Shown here: piece after piece, positions 9,402-19,439 of the stretch
Position numbering within the stretch: the stretch's first letter is position 1
Layout of the letters: each line of letters starts with the position of its first letter
Origin: Azolla caroliniana
Taxonomy: Eukaryota > Polypodiophyta
Direction: 5' to 3'
NCBI GenBank assembly: GCA_043228905.1
Contig: JBHGNT010000018.1
Location: forward strand, 1,178,001 to 1,242,000
Length of the DNA: 64,000 nt
Program-made: the position numbers and the translations under genes
Notes under the pieces: generated by a model
What the model was told of the DNA's origin: nothing
The model's input: the letters and a program-made list of their open reading frames with translations, nothing else
Database searches by the model: none

Positions 9402-10334
9402 ATGTTGGAGCAACACAGGAAAGCATTTGCCTTTTCCCCACAAGAAATCGGATGTGTTGACCCAATGCTTGTAGAACCAATGGTTATCTTTACAATACCC
9501 CATGTGCCATGGAACTTGAAGCCAATTCTTGTTCCAAGAGCTCACATTCCAAGATTGTTGGAGCTGTTAAAAGAAAAGATTAGAATGGGAATCCTCGAGC
9601 CATCTAATGCGCCTTATTCAAATAGGTGGTTCACAGTGCCGAAAAAGAATGGAGCGCTTCGATTTATCCAAGATCTGCAACCGATAAACAAGGTCACCAT
9701 TCGTAATGTTGGTATTCGACCTAGTGTTGATGAGTTTGCGGAAGCTTTTGCAGGAAGGTCGATTTACTCGATTGGAGACTTGTATTCTGGATACGACCAA
9801 TTTCAATTGTCTTTGGATAGTCAAAACATCACAACGATGCGGACTCCCAACGGGCTAGTAAGGATGTGTACATTACCGCAAGGGGCAACTAACTCAGTGG
9901 CCCACATGATGAATGCCATGAACAAAGTACTAAGAGACTGCATCCCAGATATTACGATGCCTTTCCTCGATGATATCCCTATAAAGGGGTGCCCCGAATT
10001 AGAGAAGGACGAGTCTTTAGATCAAGATGGATGTCAAAGATTTGTCTCAAACCATATTAAAGACTGTGGAAGAGTGCTAGAAAGACTAGAAGGTGCAGGG
10101 CTCACATTCTCCGGAGAAAAATTAGCATTTGGCCAACGCGAGATCCTAGTAGTGGGACATCTTTGTGGACCATATGGACGAAAACCCTCTCCCAAGAAGG
10201 TGAATGCTATTCAAAAGATGCGAGAGGAATGTAGAACGCAGACAGAGGTCCGAAGATTCTTAGGAGCATGTGCGTTCTACCACATTTGGATTCCACACTA
10301 TGCTCATGTGGCCGAACCCTTGATAGCTTACTGA
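9402..10334 (+). pseudogene. Gypsy-1 reverse transcriptase
   Basis: A clean 310-codon stretch with the Ty3-type RT: finger motif YSNRWFTVPKKNGALRF, motif A SIGDLYSGYDQF, motif B PQGATNSVAHMM, catalytic MPFLDDIPIKG (FLDD), and the connection RRFLGACAFYHIWIPHYAHVAEPL. It is the best-preserved part of the element and keeps motif A, which Gypsy-2 has lost. The frame ends at a TGA at 10332-10334, just before LKKRRKFKWE-type RNase H code in another frame. Confidence 0.85.
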
Positions 10335-11113
10335 AAAAAAGGAGAAAATTCAAATGGGAACCGATACACACAGAGGCGATAAAGAGGTTAAAAGGGCTAT
10401 TGGTGGCAGCACCAGCTTTAAGGAAAGTCATCTACAAAGAAGGGATTCCCATCTACATCACAGTAGATACAAGTCCAACGGGAATTGGAGCGGTCATCAA
10501 CCAAGAAGGAGAAGATAGCATACGGTACGCCATCTGGTTCGGAGCAAAGGTTCTTAGCGAACGACAACGAGGATACACCCAAGTAAAGTGGGAACTCTAG
10601 GGTATTGTGTCTACAGTAAAAGTAGACAAGGACTATCTGATCGGGTCAAAGGTGATAATTGAAACGGATTGCCTCCCAATCCTTGGGATGATCTCCGTAT
10701 GTGCGACACTAGATCTGGCTATGTTAAGGTGGATCCCTTATATCAAGTCTTTGAACCCGGAGATCTGCCACATTGCTGGGAAGGACAATGTCATGGCTAA
10801 CATGTTGTCAAGAGCAAGATTCAAGGATGAAAGTGACATGGTTTCAGAAGATGAAAATGTCGCCCTCAACTTCTTCAAGGCAGCCCAACTGTCGGCAAAA
10901 GATAGAGGCACACCAACCCTCCACGCTTTCAACGAGAATGAGTATGAAGGGGAGTGGTTACTAATTGGCAGATTCTTGAGAACAATGATGGCAGATGCTT
11001 CATGGACGAAGGAGGAGACTCTACAAATACGAAAGAAAGCTTATCAGTACTTTCTGAGGGAGAATTCCTTTGGCGGCATCCAAAGAGAAGGACAGGGATG
11101 CCATGACAAGTAG
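10335..11113 (+). pseudogene. Gypsy-1 RNase H and integrase N-terminal linker
   Basis: RNase H motifs in order: YITVDTSPTGIGAVIN (first Asp), AKVLSERQRGYTQVKWEL, then a TAG at 10598-10600, then VKVDKDYLIGSKVIIETDCLPIL and HIAGKDNVMANMLSRARF. Gypsy-2 has a stop (TAA) at the same codon after the matching EL. The acidic linker that follows (about 10830-11100) leads to integrase. A W-to-TGA-type stop lies at about 11103. Confidence 0.78.
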
Positions 11114-11556
11114 TGGTGAAGAAAGATGACCAAACAATGTTGATGTCTGAATTCCACGAAAGTCCATGGGCAGGTCATAGAGGAACATGGGCAACGTTTG
11201 AAAAACTAAAGGAAAAGTATTGGTGGCCACGCATGTATAAATATGTACTACATTTTGTGTCCACATGCGAAAGTTGTCAAGTACATTCGAACGTACGTCG
11301 CCGTGATGGGTTGCGACCAACATACCCACTCACTGTACACTTTAAATGGATGGTGGATCTGGTCTCGATGCCAATGGGAGTGCGACAGATGAAGTACTTG
11401 GTACTAGCGAGGGAAGACTTGAAAAACCAGGTGGAAGGACAAGCCTTAGCAAATAAGACGACGACAATCGTATGCAAATTTCTACTCGAAGAGGTCGTCT
11501 GCCGATACGGATGTGTGGGAAAGATAGTGGCTGACCGAGGGGAGCTAGATGCACAT
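11113..11556 (+). pseudogene. Gypsy-1 integrase N-terminal half
   Basis: HHCC zinc-binding region (ESPWAGHRGTWATFEKLKEKYWWP ... CESCQVH), then the catalytic core start FKWMVDLVSMP (first Asp) and CRYGCVGKIVADRGELDA (second Asp). The frame runs straight into the LTR of Copia-C at 11557 and resumes at 17728 after the duplicated CACAT. Confidence 0.85.
11552..11556. repeat. Target-site duplication, left copy (Copia-C)
   Basis: CACAT directly before the LTR at 11557. The second copy is 17728-17732. Confidence 0.92.
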
Positions 11557-11986
11557 TGTGAAAGATTGCTTGCGGAAGCGTTAGAAAGAACAATACACAA
11601 AGAGAGAGAGAGAGAGTACGCGGGAGAGAGAGAGAGAGAGAGAGAGCAGGACACACTATTTTTCAAAATTATATGAATACTCTGTGCTCTCTATATATAC
11701 AACGCGCTCATCAACGCTATTTATACAAGTCCACACGGGACTGTTAGAAATACGGTGTACTTCAATGCTCACACGAGCATCTGACACTAACTACAAGACT
11801 ATAACTGCCTAGTAGTCTAACCTATACTAGGCTTCCGGTTACGGATTGGATCCGGCATACCGGCTCCCCAGCTCACCGGTCCTTACTGCTTACCGGCTCG
11901 ATTGCTGACCGACATACCGATTCATCTCGCTTACCAACTCAGGCTTATTCAGCCGATCCGGCTCCGGTTGAGCTTGCCGCTCAACA
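11557..11986 (-). repeat. 3' LTR of Copia-C (430 bp)
   Basis: Plus-strand ends TGTGAAAGATTGC ... GCCGCTCAACA. It is nearly identical to 17304-17727, with differences mostly in GA-run length (about 11603-11646) and a few substitutions. A minus-strand TATA-like stretch (TATATATAG) lies near 11690. Confidence 0.92.
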
Positions 11987-11998
11987 CTCCCCCTCAAG
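11987..11998 (-). promoter_or_regulatory. Polypurine tract of Copia-C
   Basis: The plus strand reads CTCCCCCTCAAG, that is TTGAGGGGGAG on the coding strand, adjacent to the 3' LTR. Confidence 0.75.
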
Positions 11999-12352
11999 CT
12001 CAACCTGAGGTAGGGTCGTAGTGTCAACCTCTGTGGCAACCAGTTCTTCCAACCGACTTCTCCTGGCGTCGCTTCGCCTTGCTCGCGATCCTTGTCCAGT
12101 CCGGTCCCGTTTGCCGCGACCCCTTTGGTTCTGCGCGCCTCGACCTTTGGCATGTCTGCTCAATAGGCCCATGTCAACTCCTTCGCTGCTATGACTCCAG
12201 TGCTTGCCGATCCGTCGGTTCCTCCGCGATGGCATCGACTTCCGCTACGTCCGTGTCTCCTTGGCCTCTCGTTGATCCGACTCATCCGGATCCGTCTGTT
12301 GATCTGAATCAGCTGTCTCCGACTCGTTCCAACTCTTGTCCGAATCGGTATC

Positions 12353-13360
12353 CTACGATTCGATTTTCAGCTTCAGGCCTCTCACCACATCGGACCACGT
12401 CCAGGTCTTGGCCTTCTCCGTGCTTCCCTTGGCTTCTTCAGCCGGTTCACCGAAGTCAAATTCTTCATTTGACTCCGCATCATGGCCATTACGATCGTGA
12501 TGACCTCCGCATAGCATGCACTTCTCTTCCTGAGTGTACACTTCTTCTTCACAGCCGCTCACTCCGACTTGTTCGGATGTGCCGACTTCCTTCGTCGACT
12601 CGGCTTCATTTTTCTTCTTGTCTCCACCTCTACCGGTTCTTCTCTTACCTACAGGTTCAACAGTTTTTTTTTTGCCTTTGCGCGTTTCGGTAGTGTCTTT
12701 GCCCTTGCGTCTCCCCCTCAAGTGCGGCACGTCGAGATGCTGAACACCAAGCATTTCGGTAAAGTGTTGCAACTTGTCTGACCCGAGCGGCTTGGTGAAG
12801 ATGTCGGCAACTTGCCGATCTATGTGAATATACCGTAGTTCAACTTCACCGCTCAGGACCCGCTCACACACGAAGTGATAATGCACTTCTATGTGCTTTG
12901 TGCGAGCATGGAACACAGGGTTCTTGGCGAGTTGCATGATGTTGAGGTTATCGCAGTAGATCAGGATCGGGGTCGGTACCTCGATCCGCAGGTCTTGCAG
13001 TAGTCGCCGAAGCCAAATGGCTTCGCAGGTGGCAACGGTCGCGCCCCGGTATTCAGCCTCAGTGCTGGATAGAGCCACTGTTGGCTGCTTTTTGCTGCTC
13101 CATGCAACAGACGTGCTCCCAAGAGAAAACATAAAGACGGAAGTTGAGCGACGATCCGTTGCATCGCCAGCCCAGTTGGCATCCGTGTAGCCGACAAGCT
13201 CTTCGGTTATACCTTGCCGGTATAAGAGCCCCCGGTCCTTAGTGCCGCTTACATACCTCAGTATTCGTTGCACGCACTGAAAGTGCTCCACGATCGGCTT
13301 CTGCATGAATTGGCTTACCACTCCGACCGGATAGCTAATGTTGGGTCGGGTGATGGTCAA
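12353..13360 (-). pseudogene. Copia-C RNase H with a novel C-terminal extension
   Basis: A continuous 335-codon frame. The first half is the copia tail: TRPNISYPVGVVSQFM, TDANWAGD (RNase H Asp), ALSSTEAEYRG, IYCDNLN, HARTKHIEVHYHFV, VADIFTKPLGSDKLQHF. Copia pol normally stops shortly after this motif. Here the frame continues about 150 more residues: a Lys/Arg-rich stretch (RKGKDTTETRKGKKK), an acidic part, a compact Cys/His motif CMLCGGHHDRNGHD (C-x2-C-x3-H-x5-H), and a terminal TWSDVVRGLKLKIES. The extension resembles a nucleic-acid-binding tail, but I do not recognise a family. It is called pseudogene because the upstream pol is broken. Confidence 0.8.
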
Positions 13361-13402
13361 GTAGATCAGGCTTCCGACTATTTGTCAGAACCTTTTCTCA
13401 TC

Positions 13403-14566
13403 TCAGGCTGGTCCGAAGTTGGGACGGATCTTCTGATTCCGGTCCAGAGGTGTGGAGACAGGTCGGCATTCCGTCATGCCGAACTTGTACAGTATATTCA
13501 ACACATAATGGCGTTGAGAAAGCAATATGTCGTCGGGGGTGCGGATCACCTCGATCCCCAAAAAATAATGAAGGTCCCCCAAGTCCTTCATATCGAATGC
13601 GTCCGACAACTGGGACTTGACACGGTTGATTTCCAGAAGACCTCGGCCGGTGATGACTAAATCATCAACATAGAGTAAGATACATACCGGACCGTTTGAG
13701 CCTTGATGGATGAACAGGGAAGAGTCCGACTTAGAGGCAACAAACCCCATCTTTCGCAACCGGTGCGTGATCTTAGCATTCCAAGCATGGGGGGCTTGCT
13801 TCAAGCCGTACAACGACTTCCTCAACCGGCATACCGCCGACTTGTTCACCTCCGACTGAAATCCGGGGGGCTGAGTCATAAAGACTTCTTCTTCAAGATC
13901 TCCTTGAAGGAAGGTATTCTTCACATCCATTTGATGAAGATGCCACCCCCTTGCCGCAACAACCGCCAATACCACACGAACCGTCATCATCTTCGCTACA
14001 GGAGCGAAGGTCTCGTCGTAGTCGATTCCGTGGGTCTGCGCATATCCCTTCGCCACTAACTGGGCCTTGTACCGGTTAACTGTACCGTCGGCATTGTACT
14101 TTACCTTGTACCCCCACTTGCATCCGATCGGTTTACAGTGACGGGGAGGGTCAACCAGGTCCCAAGTTCCGTTAGCATCCAGTGCCCACATTTCTTCCTC
14201 CATAGCGGCACGCCAATTTACGTCCTTTGCCGCTTCTGTGTAGCTCTCCGGCTCACGCACTTCCGCGACCTTGGTCATGTACGCATAATGATGCGCCATG
14301 TACTCGTTATACCCGTAGCGTTTAACGGGGTCCTTCTGGCGGGTGGACCGGCGTAACTCACCGTTACCCGGTATGAGACCCTTCTTGGCCGGTTCGGTCT
14401 TCGTTCCCGAAGATCTGCCTATGTCCTTGCCAAAGTCAGATACGCACCGATCCAACTCATCATTGCCGGTCTCGAATTCCGGCATCTTCTGCTTCCCTTT
14501 CTCTTTGCGTGTGAACCGTCTTTGTCCGGGGGTTATAACACTTATACCCCTTTTGCTCTTGAGCAT
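13403..14566 (-). pseudogene. Copia-C reverse transcriptase
   Basis: A continuous 387-codon frame covering the integrase/RT linker and the copia [82 protein letters not shown], and the catalytic [11 protein letters not shown]. It ends at a stop at 13403, and a short gap leads to the RNase H frame. The RT core itself looks intact. The usual YKVKWVY-type Trp before KVKYNAD is Gly here, which may reflect a point change. Confidence 0.88.
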
Positions 14567-15441
14567 AGCCGACTAGGATGCATTTTTCCGATTTTGCATC
14601 CAACTTTCTCCGCTTCTCATCCGGCACATGTACATAGGCTATGCTGCCGAATATCCGAAGGTGTCTCAAATTCGGCTTGCGCCCGAAATACAACTCGTGA
14701 GCTCAAACCTTGTCCCCGATCCGGTTTTGGATGTAAACGGCCGTTTGGACCGCCTCTGCCCAGTAGAACTTGGGCATGCTCTTTTCCTGCAGCATTGCCC
14801 TAGCCACGTCAATCAGCGACTGATTCTTCCTTTCGGCCACACCATTCTGTTGCGGTGTGTATCTGCAGCTGAATTCTCGCCGAATTCCTTTTTGTTGCAG
14901 ATAGTTGTTGAATTGGCCGGAAAAGTACTCTTTTCCGCCCTCTGACCGTAGGCATTTGATCTTCCTCTCCGATTCTCGTTCCACCATCTTTTGGAGGCTC
15001 CGGAAACACTCGAAGACTTCACTCTTCCGCTCAATGAGGTAGATCCACGTATGCTGCATGTAGTCGTCGATGAAGGAGACGAAATATCGAATGGATAAGA
15101 TCGAGCTTGTTACGGCTTCGATTTCTTTCGGTGGGGAATGGAAGCCGGTGTTGCTTCCCGAGTTGGCAGGCTTCACAAATCTGGGCTCTCCGGCCGCTAA
15201 ACTTCGGCAAACCGAAAACGACTTGTTCCATTTGCAGGTCTTGTAGCCTCCGGTAGTTGACTTGGCCGATCCGCTTGTGCCACAGGTCGATATCTGACTC
15301 GACCTTCTGTCCTTTGGCGAACAGTGCGATGCCGACGTCATTGATGTTGAGGATAAACATCCTCCCATCTATGCGCCCTTGCGCAATAACGTCGCCCTCA
15401 TCCTCAATGAAGCACTCGAGGTGCGTAAACCACACCTGCAT
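14460..15441 (-). pseudogene. Copia-C integrase
   Basis: Three frames are joined by small shifts. HHCC region LWHKRIGQVNYRRLQ ... CEACQLGKQHRLPF (15031-15441). Core YFVSFIDDYMQHTWIYL ... KIKCLRSEGGKEYFSGQF ... QQNGVAERKNQSLIDVARAML (about 14703-15110). C-terminal HELYFGRKPNLRHLRIFGSIAYVH ... KCILVGY (14460-14693). The second catalytic Asp, normally in SDGG, reads Glu (SEGGKEY). The stop at about 14703 separates the last two parts. Copia integrase inserts the cDNA; this copy cannot. Confidence 0.85.
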
Positions 15442-15456
15442 CCCCTAGTCGACAAT

Positions 15457-15741
15457 CTATCCGACCGACACCAGGTTCTTCGTGATCGTCGGAACATGTA
15501 ATACATTCATCAGCTTCCCCCTATGTCCAACGTGGCTCAAAGGGACTTCTCTGACGTGCACGATCGGGTGGGGAGTGTCGTCTCCAGTTTCGACAACTCC
15601 CGGTTGATCCGGCTTCTCCAAAAAGGAGAACCACTCCTCGTGGCTCGTCATGTGGTTCGATGCGCCGGAGTCAACGTACCACACTTCCTCCGATTTGGAA
15701 GTAGTCTTCTTCATTGAGTTTGCCTTGTGCTTCATCACCAA
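15457..15741 (-). pseudogene. Copia-C aspartic protease
   Basis: EEVWYVDSGASNHMTSHEEW shows the normal D-S-G active site, followed by VLHVPTITKNLVSVG, the usual copia protease C-terminal motif. A TAG near 15450 separates it from integrase. Confidence 0.85.
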
Positions 15742-16194
15742 GGTTGGCCCCTTACCATTCTTGGATCTTCCCGATCCGTTTGCGTAGTGCGAGCTTTGTC
15801 GGCCTTCCTTACCGGTCTTGCCGAATCCGGATTTGTCTGAATCGGCACGCTTTCTCCAGCACTCGCTTTCCCTGTGGCCCTTTCTACCACAGTACCAGCA
15901 TTCTGTAGCGGATTTTTCTTGCCGGCCTCCAGCACCACCTTGACTCCTTCTGCTTGTGGAAGTCCCGAAACTGTTGTCGGCACGCTCACCGTGCTTTCGT
16001 TCCTGCTCTTGCCGATCGCCTCCATTGCGTGCCGACCTGCCTCATCCACCACACCCGCGGGACCGATCCGCTCCCGTGTACAGCATCCGGCTGTCTGGGG
16101 ATGCACTGGTAGATGCACCGGCGTGGTTCTCCTCTACAAGGAGCATCGACTGTAAGTCGAAAAATGAGGGCGTATTCTCCCTTGTACAAACCGT

Positions 16195-16710
16195 TGTCGT
16201 GAAGATTTCCGGCTATAGTGTGAAACCGGGGTGGAATGGGCAAATCAGTGGTCTGCAACATGTGCACGTGTATACTAGGAAATGGTGTGTAGAAAGAAGA
16301 GGGGAATTTTATCCCACATTGTAAGGTCCCTCCCTCCTTGGGCTATAAAAGGAAGGGAGGGGTCACTTATGAGGGGTTGCCTATTTTGAGGGAGAGAGGC
16401 ATACCACTTAGGTCGAGGGTTTCCTATTCGGTTTTAGGGTTTCGGTTAGGGTTTTCTTCTTGGGTTTTCCTTTAGGGTTTTCTCATAGTCGTTTGGTGCG
16501 GCCATGGTGGCCACCATTGTAAAGCGTTTATGTTTCCTTAAGCTAACTTGTTGAGCATCTTGCCTCGTCTATTCTATGTTATTGTCTTATTCTTTCTCAC
16601 CTCCTCTTGAGCTAAGCTTCCATTTTGTGTCTTATTCCTTCTCCTCTACTCCCTAGTCCAAGACCCCCGTGGTCCCGCCCCTTCTACACGCACGCGCGTA
16701 ACAACGTGAC
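16195..16710 (+). mobile_element. Solo LTR of the Gypsy-1/2 family inside Copia-C
   Basis: Starts TGTCGTGAAGATTT, like the 3' LTRs of Gypsy-1 (18550) and Gypsy-2 (45351), and ends ACACGCACGCGCGTAACA-ACGTGAC, like the 5' LTR end of Gypsy-2 (39630). The middle holds CTCCTTGGGCTATAAAAGG, a TATA box shared with the Gypsy-2 LTRs. Flanks ACCGT (16190-16194) and ACCGC (16711-16715) look like a 5-bp duplication with one change. No internal region remains, so this is a recombination product. Copia-C gag code continues across it. Confidence 0.85.
16338..16350 (+). promoter_or_regulatory. TATA box of the solo gypsy LTR
   Basis: GGGCTATAAAAGG, equivalent to 39179-39190 and 45399-45410 in the Gypsy-2 LTRs. 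It fits a Pol II LTR promoter, with R starting about 30 bp downstream. Confidence 0.6.
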
Positions 16711-17291
16711 ACCGCAGTCCGGAAAGCTCCGAACTTGGACGCCAGGCCTCAAGACAAACCTGCACCATCTCGTCTTCCTCTACGGTGACGTTAATAGAAG
16801 CAAGCAAGTCACAAATCCCTTTGATCCGGGGTGTGTAATCTGCCATCAACATGTTCTTCTGTCGAACATTGCTCAACTCCTATCTGAGTTGCAGCTTCCG
16901 GGCAATGGTGCTTGCGGCGAAAACCTTTTTCAAGTTTCCCCAAGCATCCTTCGGTGTCTTGGCGTCACGGATATGGCTGAGCAGCTGGTCACCGACACTG
17001 GACGCGAAGCAATACATCACCCTGCTTGCCGCTGTTCCCACACTGGGAAGTCCTTGTGTGTCGTCTGCGGTGCTGAGTCGTTCACTCCGTCGACATAACT
17101 CCAGTAGCCATGCCCAAGAAGGTATTGGTGCATCTTGTATGACCAAGATGCGTAGTTGGTTCTGTCGAGCTTCTCCACAGGGAGCCACGTAGCCATACCT
17201 CTATCCATTTCTCCTTTTGTGTCTGTTTTCCGATCTATTAGGGTTTCCTTCACAAGCGTAGATGTCTGCAGCAGAGGTTCTCAACCCACGC

Positions 17292-17303
17292 GCTCTGATA
17301 CCA
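17292..17303 (-). promoter_or_regulatory. Primer binding site of Copia-C
   Basis: The coding strand reads TGGTATCAGAGC immediately after the 5' LTR, the exact plant copia PBS for initiator-Met tRNA. Confidence 0.9.
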
Positions 17304-17727
17304 TGTGAAAGATTGCTTGCGGAAGCGTTAGAAAGAACAATACACAAAGAAAGAGAGAGAGTACGCGGGAGAGAGAGAGAGAGAGAGAAGGACACACTAT
17401 TTTTCAAAATTATATGAATACTTTGTGCTCTCTGTATATACAACGCGCTCATCAACACTATTTATACAAGTCCACACGGGACTGTTAGAAGTACGGTGTA
17501 CTTCAATGCTCACACGAGCATTTGACACTAACTACGAGACTATAACTGCCTAGTAGTCTAACCTATACTAGGCTTCCGGTTACGGATTGGATCCGGCATA
17601 CCGGCTCCCCAGCTCACCGGTCCTTACTGCTTACCGGCTTGGTTGCTCACCGGCATACCGATTCATCTCGCTTACCGGCTCAGGCTTATTCAGCCGATCC
17701 GGCTCCGGTTGAGCTTGCCGCTCAACA
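17304..17727 (-). repeat. 5' LTR of Copia-C (424 bp)
   Basis: Plus-strand ends TGTGAAAGATTGC and GCTCAACA, followed by the duplicated CACAT and Gypsy-1 integrase code. It has a shorter GA run than the 3' LTR. Confidence 0.92.
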
Positions 17728-17732
17728 CACAT
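17728..17732. repeat. Target-site duplication, right copy (Copia-C)
   Basis: CACAT, identical to 11552-11556. Confidence 0.92.
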
Positions 17733-18479
17733 GAAGCAATGGAGTTCTTCGAGCCACTAGGCGTAAACCTATCCCTCACAACTGCCTATAATCCGGAAGC
17801 AAATGGGAAGATCGAGCGAGGGCATGGGCCAATAGTCAAAGCCATTGTACGAGCATGCGATGGTTGAGTTGGGAATTGGCCACGATTATTGCCCTATGCA
17901 TTGTGGGCTGATAGAACTACGCATAGTTCCGTGACAGGCTATATGCCAGCAGAGCTCATGTATGGACAAAAACCAGTAATGCCCATCGAGAGGATGATCG
18001 CCTCATGGGTAGCAATACCATGGGAGAATGAGATGAGTTGGGAAGAATTATTTGCGGCACGAATAAGGCAACTCGAAAGAAGACCCGAAGACCTAGAGAA
18101 CGCACGAAAGATAATGGAGACAACCCGCTTGAAGAATAAGGTTCGGTTTGATAAGACACACCGACTGCGTCCCAAGAAGATCGAGGAAGGAGATTGGGCA
18201 TTGGTCTATGACAACAGCCTTGACAACCAACACAGCACGACAAGGAAGTTTGCAAGAAGGTGGTTCGGACCATATGTGGTGATGAGTGCCAACGACAATG
18301 CCACCTACCACCTCGCGGAGCTAGACGGATCAAGGCTTGCCATACCCATTGCGGGGAAAAGAGTGAAGATATTCAAGAAAAGACAATATGAGGGTCCTAA
18401 CCTCGATGACCTCGACAATGAAGATAGTACAACGGGACCCACAAATGTGAGCAAGGAGGATGTGGAGGAAATTGATTAA
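17728..18479 (+). pseudogene. Gypsy-1 integrase C-terminal half
   Basis: Continues the integrase after Copia-C: TTAYNPEANGKIERGHGPIV (catalytic Glu), a TGA at 17866-17868, then GNWPRLLPYALWADRTTHSSVTGYMPAELMYGQ and the C-terminal domain RPKKIEEGDWALVYD ... RWFGPYVV ... LAELDGSRLAIPIAGKRVKIF. It ends with an acidic tail and TAA at 18477. No chromodomain is seen. The W-G-P-Y SH3-like motif is the usual Ty3 GPY/F module that binds DNA. Confidence 0.85.
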
Positions 18480-18539
18480 TCACCGTAGCCAAAATCTTAC
18501 ACTCACTTCTTGGCATGTACCGGAGGACGTGCGGTTTGG

Positions 18540-18690
18540 TGGGGGTGGATGTCGTGAAGATTTTCGGCAACAATGTGAAAATCGCGTGGAATGAGGAAAA
18601 TCGAGAAGGTGTAATGTGCACACATATTAAAGGAGTGATGGTTAACTTACACATGTATATTAACACATTAATGTGCACGTGTGATGTGTG
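18540..18690 (+). repeat. Polypurine tract and truncated 3' LTR of Gypsy-1
   Basis: The purine run GGTGGGGGTGGA is followed at 18550 by TGTCGTGAAGATTTTCGGC, matching the solo LTR start at 16195. Similarity fades after about 130-150 bp, with no TATA block, so the LTR is cut or replaced on its right side. Confidence 0.65.
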
Positions 18691-18734
18691 TTTAGGTGTT
18701 CATTACACAAATATATAAAAAAAGCTTAACGCAT

Positions 18735-18815
18735 ACAATGAGGTGCAAGTAAAGGTTTGAACCTTACACCTCTAAGATGGGAAGCAATTGACATACCATT
18801 AGACTAGGTTATTTC
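18735..18815 (-). repeat. tRNA-derived SINE-like fragment
   Basis: On the minus strand, TAGTCTAATGGTATGTC (A-box-like, 18790-18806) is followed about 30 bases later by GGTTCAAACC (B-box-like, 18754-18763), the spacing of a Pol III internal promoter. No cloverleaf closes, so this is not a tRNA gene. Confidence 0.4.
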
Positions 18816-19054
18816 CTTTAAATACTTATTTTCTTCATTGTACTTTTCACACGAACTATTGGTACATGAGAGCTTGGATGAGGTACATGGTAATCATGCA
18901 TCGCATGTGATGCATGAGCGTCAAATGGCAATCATGCATTTCATGCATTGTATGCATGTACTACACCCTCACATGCACATATGCATGGGGGCACAAGAAG
19001 GAGAGGAAGGCAAAGCAAATCAAGAAATGTATACAATCAATAATATTTAATAAA

Positions 19055-19125
19055 TCTTAGTTATCTCATTGGCAATGTGTCTTGTATCTCAACTTTGAAG
19101 TCAAAAGTTCAAACCCAGAATTCGT
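19055..19125 (+). repeat. Second tRNA-derived SINE-like fragment
   Basis: TTATCTCATTGGCAATGTG (A-box-like, about 19060-19078), then AAGTTCAAACCC (B-box-like, 19105-19116). The A-to-B spacing is compatible with a tRNA-like SINE head. Confidence 0.38.
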
Positions 19126-19218
19126 CTTGTCCGTACCAATCTATCAATCTATCTTTAATACTTCTTGCATGCGCTAGTCCTTCCACCGTTCCACTGTCTT
19201 GAACGATCCTTTCGATCC

Positions 19219-19357
19219 ATGACTAACTTCAAACAAACTATAGAACCCCTTCTATCTAGGGATCTAAAGAAAACTACGACACCAAACTCAATGCCACCCT
19301 ACACACCAATTCAAAATGGCGAATATGATGATATGTGACTTTGCAGAGTTCTCTCTG
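19219..19357 (+). repeat. Dispersed repeat, copy 1
   Basis: About 135 bp from ATGACTAACTTC to TTCTCTCTGCAC, close to 34713-34850 in the same orientation. Core shared blocks include ACTACGACACCAAACTCAATG and GATGATATGTGAC. The identity of the parent element is not recognised. Confidence 0.75.
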
Positions 19358-19439
19358 CACAAGTCACCCAATTCATCCTCCTTGGTCAAAGACCTCGGTG
19401 GTCCTGTTCGACCAACCCGTAGGCGCAGATTTCCATGAC

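Larger units (their letters stand above)
15742..17208 (-). pseudogene. Copia-C gag, split by a solo gypsy LTR
   Basis: The start is taken at MDRGMATWLPVEKLDRTNYASW (17208 on the minus strand; an upstream in-frame ATG at 17253 also exists). UBN2-type gag follows (YLLGHGYWSYVDG, then in another frame SHIRDAKTPKDAWGNLKKVF, then KNMLMADYTPRIKGICDLLASI). The solo LTR 16195-16710 interrupts it, after which CTRENTPSFFDLQSMLLVEENHAG resumes. A CCHC zinc knuckle CWYCGRKGHRESEC is at about 15860-15905. Frameshifts lie near 17030 and after 16880. Gag forms the particle and binds RNA; this copy is broken. Confidence 0.82.
11557..17727 (-). mobile_element. Copia-C: full-length but broken Ty1/copia element
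   Basis: Minus-strand element: 5' LTR 17304-17727, PBS 17292-17303, gag from 17208 down, protease, integrase, RT, RNase H, PPT 11987-11998, 3' LTR 11557-11986, TSD cacat. It is inserted in the integrase gene of Gypsy-1. A solo gypsy LTR (16195-16710) sits inside its gag. Frameshifts in gag and pol and stops near 15450, 14700 and 13385 disable it. Copia-A is a related copy. Its pol carries an unusual C-terminal extension (see 12353-13360). Confidence 0.93.
7217..18690 (+). mobile_element. Gypsy-1: decayed Ty3/gypsy element, split by Copia-C
   Basis: Plus-strand Ty3-type element. Its 5' LTR and gag start lie beyond Copia-A, outside the window. Visible order: gag (7217-), pre-protease linker, protease (about 8390-8836), RT (9402-10334), RNase H (10335-about 10850), integrase (11113-11556, then 17728-18479), and a truncated 3' LTR from 18550. 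Gypsy-2 (38954-45851) is a sister copy, similar in every domain. Several frameshifts and stops make it defective. The Copia-C insertion leaves the duplication cacat on both sides. Confidence 0.88.

Noticed and set aside
16430-16490. Repeated TTTAGGG/TTAGGGTTT motifs as interstitial telomere sequence
   Set aside because: Only a few irregular copies, within the leader part of the solo gypsy LTR; not a telomere array.
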